This document shows positions 24,581 through 38,592 of a DNA stretch of 64,000 nt, piece by piece. The stretch is from Epiperipatus broadwayi (Eukaryota; Onychophora; Udeonychophora; Euonychophora; Peripatidae), in NCBI GenBank assembly GCA_028023455.1, contig JAQFVV010000348.1, forward strand, positions 618,001 through 682,000, written 5' to 3'. The notes under the pieces were generated by a model. That model saw only the letters and a program-made list of their open reading frames with translations. It was not told the origin of the DNA and did not search any database. Each line of letters opens with the position of its first letter. The first letter of the stretch is position 1. The translations under genes and the position numbers were made by a program.

Positions 24581-27395
24581 GGTGATTGATTTTATCTTTG
24601 GTAATATATTGTGTTCTTACTTAAAGAAATTATGTCTACAAAGTTTGCATCAATACATGTTTGATTGTTTTAACTTAAAATTAGTTATCATGTAATATTT
24701 TCTTTATTAAAATTTCTCTCAATTATATAAATTATTTTATCTTTGCTATTTTTATTATCTTTTGTTGTGGAAATGGGATAGAGCAGATTATGGGTAAATT
24801 TAGAGTGGGGAATGTAAAATAAAGTGGCTAACAGGTTTATCTGGGCATAATTGCTGAGATATCCTTGACTTTGTTTAAGGAGAAGCCATAATACATCACA
24901 TCACATGGAAAATTTATTTACTGTGATCAGAATGGATGGTGATGATGGTTTGCACTGACTAAACTCAGGGAGAAACAAGAGATCTTAAAATTGTTTAGAC
25001 AATTGAAACACCAAAGCACTATGACAAATGTCAGCCAAATTAAGTTTAAACATATTTAAAAAATTTTATTTATCAGAAAATAAATTGTGAAGTATCAGTT
25101 TAAGACACAATAAATAGGGTTAACTCAGGCATGTATCAGAAAGACTAAATGCAAAGCTCTGGCAGACTGACTGATCTTTTAATAAACGAATTATAAAGGG
25201 AGGAAGCAAATTTCATTCAGCAGAAGATTCACTCAAACATTGGTTTTCACTTTCAGATATTTAAACAATACGTTCTTGAAATATATCAATGAAACCAGTG
25301 CCGGAGAGCTTTATGAGGCCTGAAAAATGTGTCGGACCATAAATGTCATGTGTCGGTAGAAGCTGCACTTATTATTATGTTTAAAATAAATGTGATTGAT
25401 TTACCTCAAGAACAACCGAAAAATATGATTTAAAATGACAGGAAAATAATTAAAACTGGTGAATCCCAACCAAATGAGTGACAACTACTTTAAAAATAAT
25501 AATTAAAGGTCTCAAAAGGAGACCAGCAAATAATTAGAAAAGCATTTAAAAAAAAATAAACTTACAAAACAAATTCTGAGTACACGCTCTGATAAATGTA
25601 GTCACAAGTAAATACAAAAATAAATCTATCGGAGAGTGCACATGAGTACGAAAATATTACAGCTTTAAATACTTTAGCAGCAAAAGTCTCTCTTACCTAC
25701 AATTTAAAAAGGGATAAATATCATCTTCCTGCTGGCGACTTATAAAAATTACCAAGAAAAGAAACAGCAACTCTAGTTTCCTGAACAGAGATATGAAAAC
25801 AATTAATTACTTGATTAGGATCTTATGTAATCTAGAAGAAATCTCTATTCTCAGAAAACCAGAACAATAAAGTTGACAAAACACCAGCTAAAAGATTTAC
25901 GGTTTGCATAAAGTGCAAACTAAGTGTATAAAATCAGTTATGGAATAATAAAATAATTACAGGTAAGCATTTAAAATATACATGACTGCTAAAGCATTTA
26001 GTAAAAGTTAGGCATAAAATTAAATACAAAAACTCACACGCCCCTTTCCAATAAACAAAAATTGAAAGCAAACTTGGAATCTTAAAACTAAGATTCCAAG
26101 ACACACTACAAAATACAAGACAACACAGCAAATATTAAATATGAGGCTATATTGTTTAGGAATACATATTTATAATTAGATTGAGTGGAGATTTAATGAA
26201 AAGAAATTTACCCTGGGAAGAATAAAAGCAAATAGGTACCTTTTGGTAAAATGCAGTTCGCATAGAGTGCGCACTTTTTAGTCCATTTTCAGGTCCTTTG
26301 ATAATGGCAAGGTAGATGTAAAGAGGTTCTGGCTTCTTCTAGTAGTTTATAGCATTACTGGAGCAGATTTGGAAGTTAGGATCCATCCTTTGTTAAGTTA
26401 GCATGCCATTCTGGTGATGACAACATGTACTGTATTTGTCATTTTGTTACAAGCAAAAGGATTTGACAATGGCAAATTTTTTTGAAGATTTTAAATGTCC
26501 GAACTGCTGTCAAAACTCTGGATCACTACAGGATGCAATCAAAGTGCATAAAAGAATATGAACTTTCACTTGATAAACAGCTTGTCTAGTTAAGAATAAT
26601 TAATAACTAACTCTCCAAATTTTCAGGGCTATTTATACCTTGCTCCATTTTCCATGAAACACTTTCCTTGTTGTTGAATTTTTATCCCTTAGGCAGGGCA
26701 AATATTAATGTCTAGCTCAATTTAAGAATTCTACCCAGGGATTATTGAAACAAAAACAACAACACAAATCAAATCTCCACTTTTTAGAATGAGTTTACAA
26801 TGGTTAAAAATAAAAGCAACAGGAATGTAATTAGTAAGCTTGCCTGTTTTCAATTAAATTAATTAAAAGCAAGCGGTGAAAGCAAACTATTTTAAAATAA
26901 ATCGATAAACATTAAAATGATCTGTTTTACATATAAATGTGTGTGTATTTTGATACACGTATTCTTTTTAAATAATAATAAAAATTTAAACATTAAATAA
27001 GATTTAACAAAAATTAAGTTTTTAATTTTGGCAGTAAAATCCTTGAATAGGAGATCAATCCTGTTCAATATGTATAATAATTAGATTTACTCCAATAATT
27101 AGATTTACTCCAACTTTTTATTGTTTTTTCTGTGGAAATTAGCTTTTCCACATTTTATTATTTCTCAGAAACTGAAGTTTTTCCACATCTTTATTGTTGT
27201 TTCTTTTAGAAACTCAAAATGTTTCTCATCTTTATTATTTTTTATTCAGTTATATAAAAAAGTACAATTATTTTCATTTAGTAATTTATAAGGAGATGCT
27301 TCAAGAATGTTAGAGTATTCATATAGGTTTTTTATATAAACATCACATGATCACCATCGCCATGCTTATTCATAACTGTCATTAAAACAGGAAAA

Positions 27396-27868
27396 ACTCT
27401 CTATATGTATTGGCACTCAGTGCAAGCCAGAGTAATCAATGGATACCAGAAGGCTTGTGCATAAAATCCTCACCTGGTGCCTACTCACCCAATATCTCCA
27501 GACTAGGATAGTGGTGGCTGTGATTATTAAAGAACCAAAGACCTAAAAATGTATAGATACTGAATTGAGTTCAGACCTATATGACTATATAGGCTACTGA
27601 GCTTGGATTGAAAATATTGTGATGTTTTCAGTTTAAGACTCATAGTTTTGTAGTTGAGATAAAAGATGGCTGCTGGAGGGTTGCATTAGATCCTAAAATC
27701 TAGATGCAGTGCCCTCAGATCCGAGGCTCCTCACTGACGAAGGCCACAAGCCAGAAACTAGTCTGGAGATATTGGATGAGTAGGTAGTAGTTGGGGATTT
27801 TATTCACAAGCCTTCTGAAATCCATTGATTATTCTGGCTTACACTGAATGGCAATACGTATAGAAAGT
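27396..27868. mobile_element. Foldback-family copy 2 with ~110-bp inverted arms
   Basis: The left arm (about 27400-27510) and right arm (27757-27868) are inverted. CACTCAGTGCAAGCCAGAGT opposes its complement near 27835, ATGGATACCAGAAGGCTTGTG opposes CACAAGCCTTCTGAAATCCAT, and CTACTCACCCAATATCTCCA opposes TGGAGATATTGGATGAGTAG. The interior is non-coding. It looks like a non-autonomous foldback or MITE related to 24090-24580. Confidence 0.7.
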
Positions 27869-28310
27869 TTGCCTGTTTTAATTAAAAGTTTTCTATATTT
27901 AAGATAACTTTAAATAATATATATGAGTTTATTAATTGTTGATTTTGTTTTTAAGATTTTTATTAAACAAAAAATATATTTTTATTGATCATTTGCTGGT
28001 ATAATTAAAAACAATAATCCTTAAATCAGAATTAAATTAGCAATAAACAACTATCAAAAATGGATAGAAACTAATTCCTATATTGTGTTATAGTGATATA
28101 ATGAACATGTATTAACAATGGGTGTGGAGATTCAGGTGTTTGATGAGTAATGGTTGATTAATAAAATGCATCTGTAATAAGAGAAGGTGATCTGAATTTC
28201 TGAATTGATGAAAGATTTTAATATTGGGGGCGTTAAAGAATGCACTGCTTAAAACCAAAAAAAAACCTTGAAATTATAAAGGTATATAATATATATTGTT
28301 TTTTTCTTAG

Positions 28311-28517
28311 AACTTTATTGTTGAAAATATTGGTGCAGAGTACATTGATCCTCCAACCTTCGATCTTGCAGGATCTTATGCAGATTCAAACTGTTGTTCA
28401 CCATTAATTTTCATCCTATCACCTGGTGCTGACCCAATGATTGGATTATTAAAATTTGGAGAAGATCGCAATTACACTGGAAATCGCATTCAAACCATTT
28501 CTTTAGGACAAGGTCAG
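28311..28517 (+). CDS. Axonemal dynein heavy chain, exon 3 of 6 seen (AAA6 core)
   Basis: The exon has acceptor TTTTTCTTAG, donor GTAATA, 69 codons and phase 0 at both ends. It opens NFIVENIGAEYIDPPTFDL, followed by DSNCCSPLIFILSPGADP, then LLKFGED and ISLGQGQ. This is the start of the D6/AAA6 region of the dynein motor. P-L-I-F-x-L-S-P-G-A-D-P is the D6 P-loop-like signature (a degenerate Walker A in axonemal chains), and S-L-G-Q-G-Q is the conserved element before the GP at the start of the next exon. The PPTFDL and DSNCCSPL phrasing points to the DNAH3/7/12 group. No disruption was seen. It follows a repeat-filled 12.8-kb intron. Confidence 0.96.
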
Positions 28518-28651
28518 GTAATAAGGAAATATTTTACATATAATTTTTGATATATTATTTAAAATAAAATTGAAAACTATTTATATAATTAGAATTGGTA
28601 AAATTTTATAAAGTTAATTCCACTTTAATTTTATTTATATTACATTCCATT

Positions 28652-28676
28652 ATATATATATATACACACACACACA
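28652..28676. repeat. (TA)n(CA)n microsatellite
   Basis: A short TA run grades into ACACACACAC. It is simple sequence 135 bp after exon 3, with no function inferred. Confidence 0.85.
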
Positions 28677-29206
28677 AAGATTTTCATGGATAAAGATGTA
28701 AACATATATTTTGGATTTGTCTGTGTATATAATTGTTTACTGTTAATAGTATCATTATTCTGATGTTTCACCTGGATCACATCACCCATTATCTAAATAT
28801 TAGAGACCATTTAAGGATGTTCTTGATTTTTAGCATCTCAGTAATAATCTTGCATGACTTCTACATACTACCTAGATGTGGGTGGAGTGATCTGGCTATA
28901 TCATAATGCTAATTTAACTACAGTAAAATATAAAGTAGTAAATCTGAAATATATATCAAACAATAAATTAATTATTTAAATTTAATAATTATTATCAAAC
29001 TATTTGAACTATTGTTTTCTATTATTGCCTGACTCTAACCAGAAATATATAGTTGGGTTTTTTTTAAAGGGACTACAAAATCCTCTGCTGACAAACTTTA
29101 AAACTTAAATTTAAATAATAAAAATATATAAATCAACAATGTTAATAATCAATGAAATATAAATCCATCTAATGTAAATTAATTATTGTTATAAATATAC
29201 TATACA

Positions 29207-29220
29207 TATTGTAACCTTTC
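29207..29220 (+). other. TTGTAACC terminus-like motif
   Basis: ATATTGTAACCTTTC follows a TA-rich run, as at 46430-46440 and 61258-61270. It is followed by a less AT-rich stretch (to about 29340) unlike the preceding DNA. It may mark the end of an element of the TTGTAACC/(TA)n family. No opposite end was identified. Confidence 0.35.
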
Positions 29221-32200
29221 CCCGCTCCATAATAATGCCCACAACATGCCAAGAATATACTAACTATTCCGGATTTTCTTTACTTATTTATTTCCGGTCA
29301 ATAATAATTAACATTAATAATAATTCCGGGTTATCTAACTCAGTCTATCAAATATATTATTATGATTTAAATAAAACAATCACTAGCTCAGAATTTTATA
29401 AAATCTAGTCATGTCTAGGAAATGAATCAACACAAATATCTTTTATTATTCCCATGAGACCTGGAGCAATGACAAAGGAACAAGACGAGAGATCATTGAG
29501 ATACTATCCCAATGGCATAAGAACACTATCCTAAATAATTGACTAATAGCATTCCTACGACTTTTAAAACTTTTATCATATCTTAGTATTTTTAAAACAA
29601 ATTCTAGCTCACATAAATAAATTAATTAAATAAAATAGAGTTAAATTAATCAAATCATATCAAATCAAATAGATAAATCAATAAGTAAATAAATAATTAA
29701 ATCTCAGGTTCATAAATTGTAATTAAAACTGATTTCATATTGCCATAGTAAACTATGATAAGGGAATTTTATGTCATAGTTCACTACGTAACGAATAACT
29801 AATTAATAAGAACAATGACAATAATAAAATAATATAATCTTCTTTTCTTTCTAGATGTATTAAATATTTTCGTGGTAACATTTATTAATCTGACACTCAA
29901 AAGTTATGTGGTAACGTTCGCATATATTTTACTTAAATATTGTGGCAATTAACCCATGACCAATACCTGTTCTACTTATACTTCTTTCATTTTATTATGT
30001 AAATAAAACAAAATAAATTATTAAAATTTCCAATGTTTATTTATCTTGTGCTAAATCATAAATATGTTTAATTATAAACGTGCGTTGTGATTTCATGCAT
30101 TTCATGTGTAGGAAAAACAACCACCAAGACACAAGGCTTACTAATAAAATTTTATAACATTTTATTAACATTATAACAAAGAACACTTTGTACATTATTT
30201 ACAGCGGATATCCCTATTTACTTATCACAAACTTTTATTTATACCCGTTGATGTCTTAACATTATTATTATCGAATTTTATTTTACCCTTTTACCATTAA
30301 TAATTACAAAAGTATTTTACAATATTATTATTATTGGATACATGTTTTGAGCTTAGCTGAATACACAAAATTTCTATCCATTAAACTTTTCTATTGACAT
30401 TATGTCCTTATAATTTCAAAATTATATTTCTATAAGATCTTTACTGTTATGTAAAATTATACAAAAATTACAAAATTATACTTATTTTTGTTAGTATGGA
30501 ATCCTACAGAATTTAATCCTTATGATATTTTCATGTTCCTTTTATTATCAATCATAATATAATTACTAATAAAATTTTGATCCCATCCTTAACTTTATAT
30601 AGCAATTAACCTTATCAACATACTATGTACAAATACACATTTTTTGTTATACATTTCTTTAACTCATTTTCCAAATAAACATGCAATCTCTTTTACTAAA
30701 ATCTCACGTACAATATTTTAAAATCTTATTATTGTTTTAAAACTTAATTCTAAGGTTTTTTCCTTTAAAATTATATCAGTTTAGCAATTGGTTTTAAAAT
30801 TATATTATATGATTCTTCATCTTTTATAATACTTATACTTTCACTTTGGACTTATACAATTCTACTTTACTCTAGTAAATAACTATTCTTACATAACTAC
30901 TATCTAACTTCCTTTCTATCTTATGTATCATTTCTATAAAATTATCTCCCTGACGATGTATTTTCATGAAATCAAGATAGCGAAGATATAGATGCGTTGG
31001 ATCAAAATAAACAAGATATTATCCTTTATAAAACTTTGACAATCATGGCACAGTGAATTTAAGGACGCCATAGAGGAGTGACTTTTATCTGTCTATCTGC
31101 CTCTAGTATTGGAAGGATGCTAAAGCTATTTCTTCAGCTTCATCACATCAGAAAGTTTCAAAGATATGTAAAAACACTGTCCAGAATATATGTGCTCAGT
31201 TATAGGGCGAAGTTATCTATACTGAAGTCACACAAATAATTATGATCCACATATTTCATTCCTTATAGTTTAATAAAACATCCTCTTGGTTTCCTTTGAC
31301 ATCAGTACTCCCAAGTCACTATCTGATTGATTTCTTCAGATTCATCTCTTCATTACATCGACAAATTCTCTGTCTATCTTGCTAATAATAATAAAATTCA
31401 TTTTTATTCAACTATACAGCTATTCTTAAGAAAATTCTTTACTATACTTCTCGTATATTTTTATCTCTACTGTTCTAAACTATTTGAATATTTTCAATAT
31501 AAAACTCAAAAGAATCACACAATTAATATGCTACTTATTATTAATCATTTTTAGATTATTTATTGCATGCACATTTTAAAATTTTACTACTCTCTTAAAT
31601 ATATGTTTGATGTTGGATAAATGTGTACTTATAACTTTTAACATCTTTCATACTTCATTCATTAATAGATGACCTATAAAAAAAATATATTACATATTAC
31701 CAATAATATTAAAATTACCAACGATCTCTATCCTCTGGATCGTATTTGTAAACTTCTCCATTCCAGGACTTCTAGTAGGTATTTAAAATTTTCCATACAC
31801 ACATTTTTATTTATACTAATATTTCTCTCATTCCATTAGCTCGTATATTTAAATATAATTATTATAAAATTTATGTTTGTATGTTTCCCTAAGCTAATTC
31901 AAATTTTATACTTTAAATACAATAAAAAAAAATAATTAAAACTATATTTACGATACAGCTTTGTTGGACTCGCTTGGAAAATCGTTCCTTGCAAAGCTAA
32001 ATAAAAAAAATTATATTTTATTTTCTTCAGTCACTTAATGTTCTAATTTAAACTTTTAATTCTGTTTATTAATTCTTCTTGGACGATGATCCTTAATTTT
32101 CTTCATCTTTTTCCACTTATTCTTGAGATCTCCTTTACATAGTCTGCTAGCTTTTTCCCCCGCGCGCTTGGTTTTCCTCGATGCATCTTGTACTTTATTT

Positions 32201-34277
32201 TAAAAATTCAACAAATTTTTCTTTATTTCCATGGATCCATTTTCCTCATTTTAGTGATTAATTATATCTGTTTAAAATAATATTCTTTCCATTTAATATC
32301 TTTTCCTTTTTTCTATGATGAGATAAAAATCCAAGTTCCTCTTAATAAATTCATATAGCACTTTATGCAGGACTATGCCTTTTCTTCTATTTTAAATTTT
32401 TAAAAACTATATTTTTTAAATAATGTTTCCTTTAATATAACATATTTTTCTTCCTCATTCTTTTTCTATATACTTGAACGCTTATTATGATTTTTCTCAT
32501 AGAGAAATATGACTTAGTTTTAAATACTTATAAAACAAATGTTCGTCATAGGATTCTCTCGATAGCAAATAGTTTCTTTCTTATATTTTCACACAGCATC
32601 TTCTTTGTATTTTTCCAAGTTATAAGATTTAATTTCTGGTTGAGCACAAATAATACAAAACTTATACAATTTTCACTCATTTTTCTTTCAATAATTATTT
32701 CAATTATTATTCTTGGTATTTCCATTTTATTGTAGGCTGAATGGTCAAATTTGATTAAATCCACTGGTAAGATCACGTAGAAATTAGCAAATCATCTTTC
32801 TGGATACAAAATTATATTATCTGTTCAAGACTAACTTTAGAATAATTATTAATTTATAAATTTATATTATTTTTTTCAGCTTCGATGTTACAAGCAATTC
32901 AAAAAGGTTACCTTCCTCTTCAACTTTCACATTCCATCTCCCGCTTCTGTCTATTTTAGATTTTTTTTCTTGCCAATTTAAATCCGTTGATTGGTCAATA
33001 TTTGTTTTTAGCGCGAACAATATTAGTCATTCTATTTTGGATGATAAATTGTACTTTTTAAATAAATATTTATGACGTAATGTCTGGAATATTACTTTAA
33101 CTTAATATTATTAAAGTTAATCATAGTTTGATAAAATTATCATTTGATCTTTAAAATAACTATTAAGACAATCTATAATATTTTTAACTTTAATTTTTAT
33201 GATAGATGACAATTATATCTAGTTTTAAATTCACAAACTTTATTATTATTTACCCAGTGTGTGTGTGCGTGAAAGCATGTAATATACGATCACGTGTCTA
33301 TTAACTTTACAAAAAAATAATTTTTTATTTATGTCTCGGTTTAAATTACCAAAACTAATGTATTTTCTAAATTTTGAAAAATAAATTGAAACTTATAGGA
33401 CTAAATATAATTCTCACCATCCCGAAGCTTATTAATAAAAATATACCCTATTAATTTTGACTAATTATAATATTATCTTTCATTTATTTAAACTATTAAT
33501 TCTGAAAATATTATATTCTAATCATTACTATAATTTTAACTATCTATAGCTGCGTTATTTTGTATGGCCAGCTTTCACAACCATAAGCAATGATATTAAA
33601 ACTTTATTTAACTGTTTACTTTTTAAAATACTTTATTATACTGTTATCTGTTAGGTATTTTAGCTTAAAATTGTATTACAAATCTATTATTACTTTTATA
33701 TCACTTAAATATAACTTAAAATTTAAAATTTTTTTCATAATTGACTTTTCTACCCTACCTATGATCTACAGACAAGGGCACAATATATAAATTAATAATA
33801 CATAATTTTTAAAACTGTTATTTTAGTAAACATAATATATAAAATAAATTATTCAATACAATATACTGTATACTATGATATATAACTATATATTTATAAA
33901 CAACAATCAAATATCATGCAGTAAATTATTTATCCTAATTATAATGACTGTGTTTTGTCTAAAAAATATTTTCCAGTTAAAAGTATAGAGCATTAATGTT
34001 AAAACATTTTTGTATATGTTTTTATATATAATGATTTATAATATCTTATTCTATTTTATTTATTTTCATATGTTATTGATTTATATTATTCTCACATATT
34101 ATTTTATATCTGAAGTACATATATGATGCTGATTTTGTGTCATGTTGCCATATTGCTATTTTTTTTTCTTTTTTCTCATTAATTTTGCCATATTATTAAT
34201 GTATATTTTTCATATCTTAGATATTTTATTTTATATGTATATCTTTTTTTTTGTTTATTACTAATTTGTCTAGTGTT

Positions 34278-34386
34278 TTTTTTTTTCATATGTCAAAGCA
34301 TCGGCTGAGACATAAACCCACAACCGTCTGTAAACAACTACTTGCTTGCAAGGCGGTTATGATGACCTCTCGGCTAACAACGCTTG
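34278..34386 (-). mobile_element. tRNA-derived SINE, copy 1, with perfect 18-bp target duplication
   Basis: ACTAATTTGTCTAGTGTT occurs on both sides (34260-34277 and 34387-34404) without mismatch. On the minus strand the element starts GCGTTGTTAGCCGAGAGGTC (a box A-like D-arm). It then has a CTTGCAAG anticodon-loop region, a ~20-base insertion, and TGTGGGTTTATGTCTC (a degenerate box B/T-arm). It ends GCCGATGCTTTGACATATG followed by a poly(A) run. There is no tRNA-unrelated body, so it is unusually short for a SINE. The perfect duplication indicates a fairly recent insertion by a LINE-type machinery. Confidence 0.88.
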
Positions 34387-35469
34387 ACTAATTTGTCTAG
34401 TGTTATTTTTAAAATAATCAACTTTTTTTATTATTTGTTCATGTAATTCTATAATTTTTTTAATTTCATTTTTCACTTCATTATATATATTTTTAAGAAT
34501 ATAATATTTTAATCTATTACATATTCTTGTCATCATTTTTGTACTTATTATTAAACATTACTTTATATATTAATTTGGTATTATACCTTTAATATATTAT
34601 GACAGGCACACTTCGTATGGCCAAGCATAAGGTGGTATTACATAATAAAATGGCCTAAAATACGTAATAAAAGCCATTAAACGTGTGTATATGCAGTCTA
34701 TATAAATTTTAATCAAGCCAAATTATAAAATAAGTGAGAGATGTCTGTGGATATGTCATACTCGCACACACAAGAAAAGCCAATAGTTAAGGCTTATAAT
34801 GTGAAGTATGCAGCATATTAGCTATGTGCTTATAATTTATTTTTATTATTTTATGTTCATTTTTTTTATAAACGCAAAGATGTGTATGCCTAATTTGTAT
34901 GTATAATTTTTTTTTTTTGTTAAATGCTTGTGAAAAGAAAGGGAAATGGTAATATTTAAAAATCCAACATATAGGTAATTTTAAATCAAAAGACCCATTG
35001 TTCCAAATTTAAAAAAAGCCTAAAGGCAAGTACATTTTAATAGATAAGTAATTTTGTTTCTTTTTTTTTATTATTATTATCAATTATTTCAACTCAACAA
35101 AAGAGTTCGTTAAAATTTATGTTAATGCGGATGGGGAAAAATATCTAATTTAATTTAAAAAATATTTTAAATGGAATCTGATTATAGGAAAATAACTTAT
35201 ATAATCAAACTTTTTCATTTTTTGTGTGTATGTTGAATCAGAGTAGATAATCAATTGAATTAAAAATAAATAAATTCTTGAGATTAATTAGTGGATTTTA
35301 TAGGAATGCTTCGTGCATTGTATGAATCCACTAACAAAGGTCAAAATTAGGTGATTAAATGTGTTTCAGAAGGGTACCTAGATTGGGATTCTATTGAGGA
35401 GGACTATATGCTGTTCACCAGCTTAGTCGAATTTAATTGGGCACAGGCATTCAATCAGGCACAGTAAGT

Positions 35470-35520
35470 CAAGCAGTCACTAAGTCAATCAGTCACTAAG
35501 TCAATCACTGACTCACTCAT
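35470..35520. repeat. Short CAGTCACTAAGTCAAT-type tandem repeat
   Basis: The phrases AAGTCAAGCAGTCAC, AAGTCAATCAGTCAC and AAGTCAATCACTGAC follow each other with a period of about 16 bp. It is a minisatellite of about three units. Confidence 0.7.
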
Positions 35521-35880
35521 GCTAACTTATTGGATTTATCTGAACTTGTTTGTTTGAACTTAGAGAATTTCCAGTTCTAATTATTTTTCTTAAATCATGC
35601 CAATGTAAACTTCAAGATGGTTTCCAATTAGACAATTTGTATTAGTGCGGTAGAGAACTGTGTTTGTGGGAAGGTGTTGGTATTTGAAAACAAAAGTAAA
35701 GGAATCATTACCAGTGCTGTAGAAAACAAAAAGAAAGTCCTACTGTTAGTTGATAATCGCTAACCAAAGAAGAAATTTATAATTAAACCTCAAGCACAAA
35801 TGTACTTGCATCAGTGAAATGATGATGGGGTAGGAACCCCCAGTCAGCATGCCCACCCAGCTCTGCTCCTGCCATCAGCA

Positions 35881-36044
35881 AGATCTCCTGAAACCAGCCA
35901 TCAAATGATCATGAGAGTCATGAAACAATGCCAGAAAGGTCTCCTAAATCAAGTCGTCAAACAATCATGAGAGCTGTTGAACACTACCAGAAATGTCTCC
36001 TAAATTCAGCCACCAAATGATAATGAAAGCAGCCAAATGATGCC
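35881..36044. repeat. 56-bp minisatellite, three units
   Basis: Units start at 35881, 35937 and 35993. Each begins A[GT][AG]TCTCCT[GA]AA, then has CATCAAATGATCATGAGAG-like sequence and closes CCAGAA. Units differ at several positions. They sit at the end of a less AT-rich segment (35640-36100) that is otherwise unexplained. Confidence 0.85.
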
Positions 36045-38290
36045 GTGTTAAAGAGAAGTCCCTGCCATCCTTGATGAACAGATGAATAGCCTACTCCAAG
36101 CCCAGAGAAATAAAAAAAAAGGACTTTACATGGTACACTCTATTTTATTAATTACATATATATATTATTGTGTGTTACATATCCTTCATTTATATCTCTT
36201 TGCATAAAATATCACACTTATTTAATGTAATAATTAGTATTTGTGAAATATATTCGTGTGCGAGTTGTGAACCTCAGACCACTTTCTCACTAGTTGATTC
36301 TTTATAATTTTACATTCTCTTTCTTTGTTAATATATCTGTAGTACTCTCATATATATATATATATATTGTTATTTATTCTGCATTGGGGTTTGTTATTAT
36401 TATATTTATCTTGGGAATTGGTGAAGGGATTCAATAAACATTTATTTAATATTTATAAAACTACCTAACTGCTGTGAAAATTTATTCATATTTCTTTCTC
36501 TAACATAATAAGACACTTAGATAATTGTGCGAGTTTTAGTCTCCCATTTTTTTACCTGAGATAAAGAGAATGATGAGCTGGCATATGGGATACTCCCTTA
36601 TCGGGATTTAAATCTTTGGTCATTGGGTGTTTATTTCTATTAGATTTCATTTGATTTATTTTATTTCACATTATTATTGGCCTTACATATCCTTTCAGGA
36701 GAGCGAATTATTTTTTTCTTTCTGGGAGTGGCACGAAGGATTTAAATTAAAGAAATCTTTCAAAGGTATGTAAGAGTCAATACTTTATAAATGTACCGAT
36801 GACTATATCAAACTTATCATAAAAAAGATTTGAAATTACTTTCTACTCTGGCATGCCACCATATTTGTTTCATGTTCAATATGTGCACATGCTCACCTTA
36901 TCAGGATAGAGATGAACCAATATAGTAAATATTAAAATTACCCTCAAGTTCCCAACTAAACCAGACTAGCCAAAGAAAATAAACTCTAAAACACTAAATA
37001 TTTAGTAAAAATCTGTTATCTTTTAGTCCTTTACATTTAAGAAGTCTGCTTGTAGCAGTGAAACCATTGGTTATGTTTTAGAATTTATTTTCTTTGATTA
37101 ATCTGGTTTAATTATGAATTTTGGGTAATTTTGAGCATTTTATTGACTAGTTTAATATTAGGCTTTTAATGTGTATGTATATATATGTAATCATTGCAAA
37201 AATAAAATTTTTTGATTATAACTATTATTTAATTCTTATTTTAATATATTATAATTTTAACCAAAATTGTTTATTGTATCCAATTTTTGATATATTAGTT
37301 ACAATGAATACATTTTTGCTATACCTCATATCAGTATTTTTATAGTGTTTTATTATTATGAATTTATTAATATTCATATATATTCCTATATCTATAAAAA
37401 TTTTAAAATGTTAAGTTCTTTTTTAATTAATTTAGTACCACATGTGTTATTATTATTAAACTCTGTAAAATTAATATTAATTATTATTTTATTTCCAATT
37501 AGTATTGCAAGATCATATTTATTATGCAATATTTCTTATTTATGTAGTTATACCAAAAAAATTTTTTTATAAAAATAAAAATTTATAACAAAACAAAATT
37601 TTAATAATTTTGCTCACATTTAAATTTGTATTTTATCATGCTATGCTGGAAATATATATTTTAACAGTACAATGAATGAAGGAATAAATGTAGGGAGAAG
37701 ACAAAACATCATCATCTCCATTAAATCACAATTATCTTAATTAACATTGGCACTGAGTAAATATGAGTTATGTCATCAGTATTAAACATGAATAACCAAC
37801 AGTCATCTCTTGTTATTGGATTTAAAAGATGTAGGCTAATTATTTCTCTAGGGAAAATACAAATGCATAAGTTTAATTCATAGAACAAATAGCTGGAGGA
37901 ACACAATTCATGCAAGAAATATCATTTCCTACAGCAAACAAGATTATTTCCTGTTGATTTATATTAATTAATTATCATTATTTTAACTGAGATGTTTACC
38001 TTTTTCAATAACCAAAGCTGAAAAACAACTCTTCACAATAAAAGACAATAAAAAATTGAAAATTAGCTAAAATTTTATTTCTCTTTTCTTATGAAAATGT
38101 GAAGTATATTATTAAATATTTGAAAATGTAGATGTATAAGTGTTTTATAAAACAGAAGAGAAAATATCTACTGTTGAGGGAATTAGAACTCAAAATACTA
38201 CAAGATAGAAAATAAGACAAAGTAATAAGGACAGGATAAAAAAGATGTTCTGTTAAAAATGGGATTTTTAAGCCAGAATATATTATATTA

Positions 38291-38416
38291 TTATAATGAT
38301 TATATAATATTAAACTAAAAATATTCAATTTTTTTTTATACTATCACTATATGTTATAATGATTACATAATATTAAGCTAAAAATATTCAATTTTTTTTA
38401 TTCTATCACTATATGT
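38291..38416. repeat. 63-bp tandem duplication
   Basis: Two units starting TTATAATGATTA (38291 and 38354) continue through ATATTCAATTTTTTTT to CTATCACTATATG, with few mismatches. Confidence 0.85.
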
Positions 38417-38592
38417 TATATTAAAAAAGGTTATATGTAATGATGATATCATTGCAAAAATTCATTATTATCTATAGCAATGACTTATTTTAATTGATAA
38501 TGTGTTGTTTAATTTTTAATTTTTGTCTGTTACAGATAGATAATAGTAATTAGTTTCCAATTGGGTTAACCTGATAACAAATAGGATATATT

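Larger units (their letters stand above)
15536..28310 (+). other. Dynein intron (12.8 kb) between exons 2 and 3
   Basis: This is a phase-0 intron with GT...AG ends. It contains the hairpin at 17056-17223, an unexplained segment at 19200-20750, the foldback at 21856-22079, a LINE relic at 22100-23700, and two related foldback copies at 24090-24580 and 27396-27868. Diverged repeats around 17940-18260, 18300-18600 and 28040-28210 share phrases such as ATTCAGGTGTTT and AAACTA(A/G)T. At 15536-17055, 20760-21855 and 24581-27395 no gene or named element was recognised. 16054-16323 is an open frame on the + strand without a recognised family. Confidence 0.9.

Noticed and set aside
36170-36700. Possible LTR (TGTTACATATCC...TTACATATCC with AATAAA)
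   Set aside because: No second copy, primer-binding site or target duplication was found.
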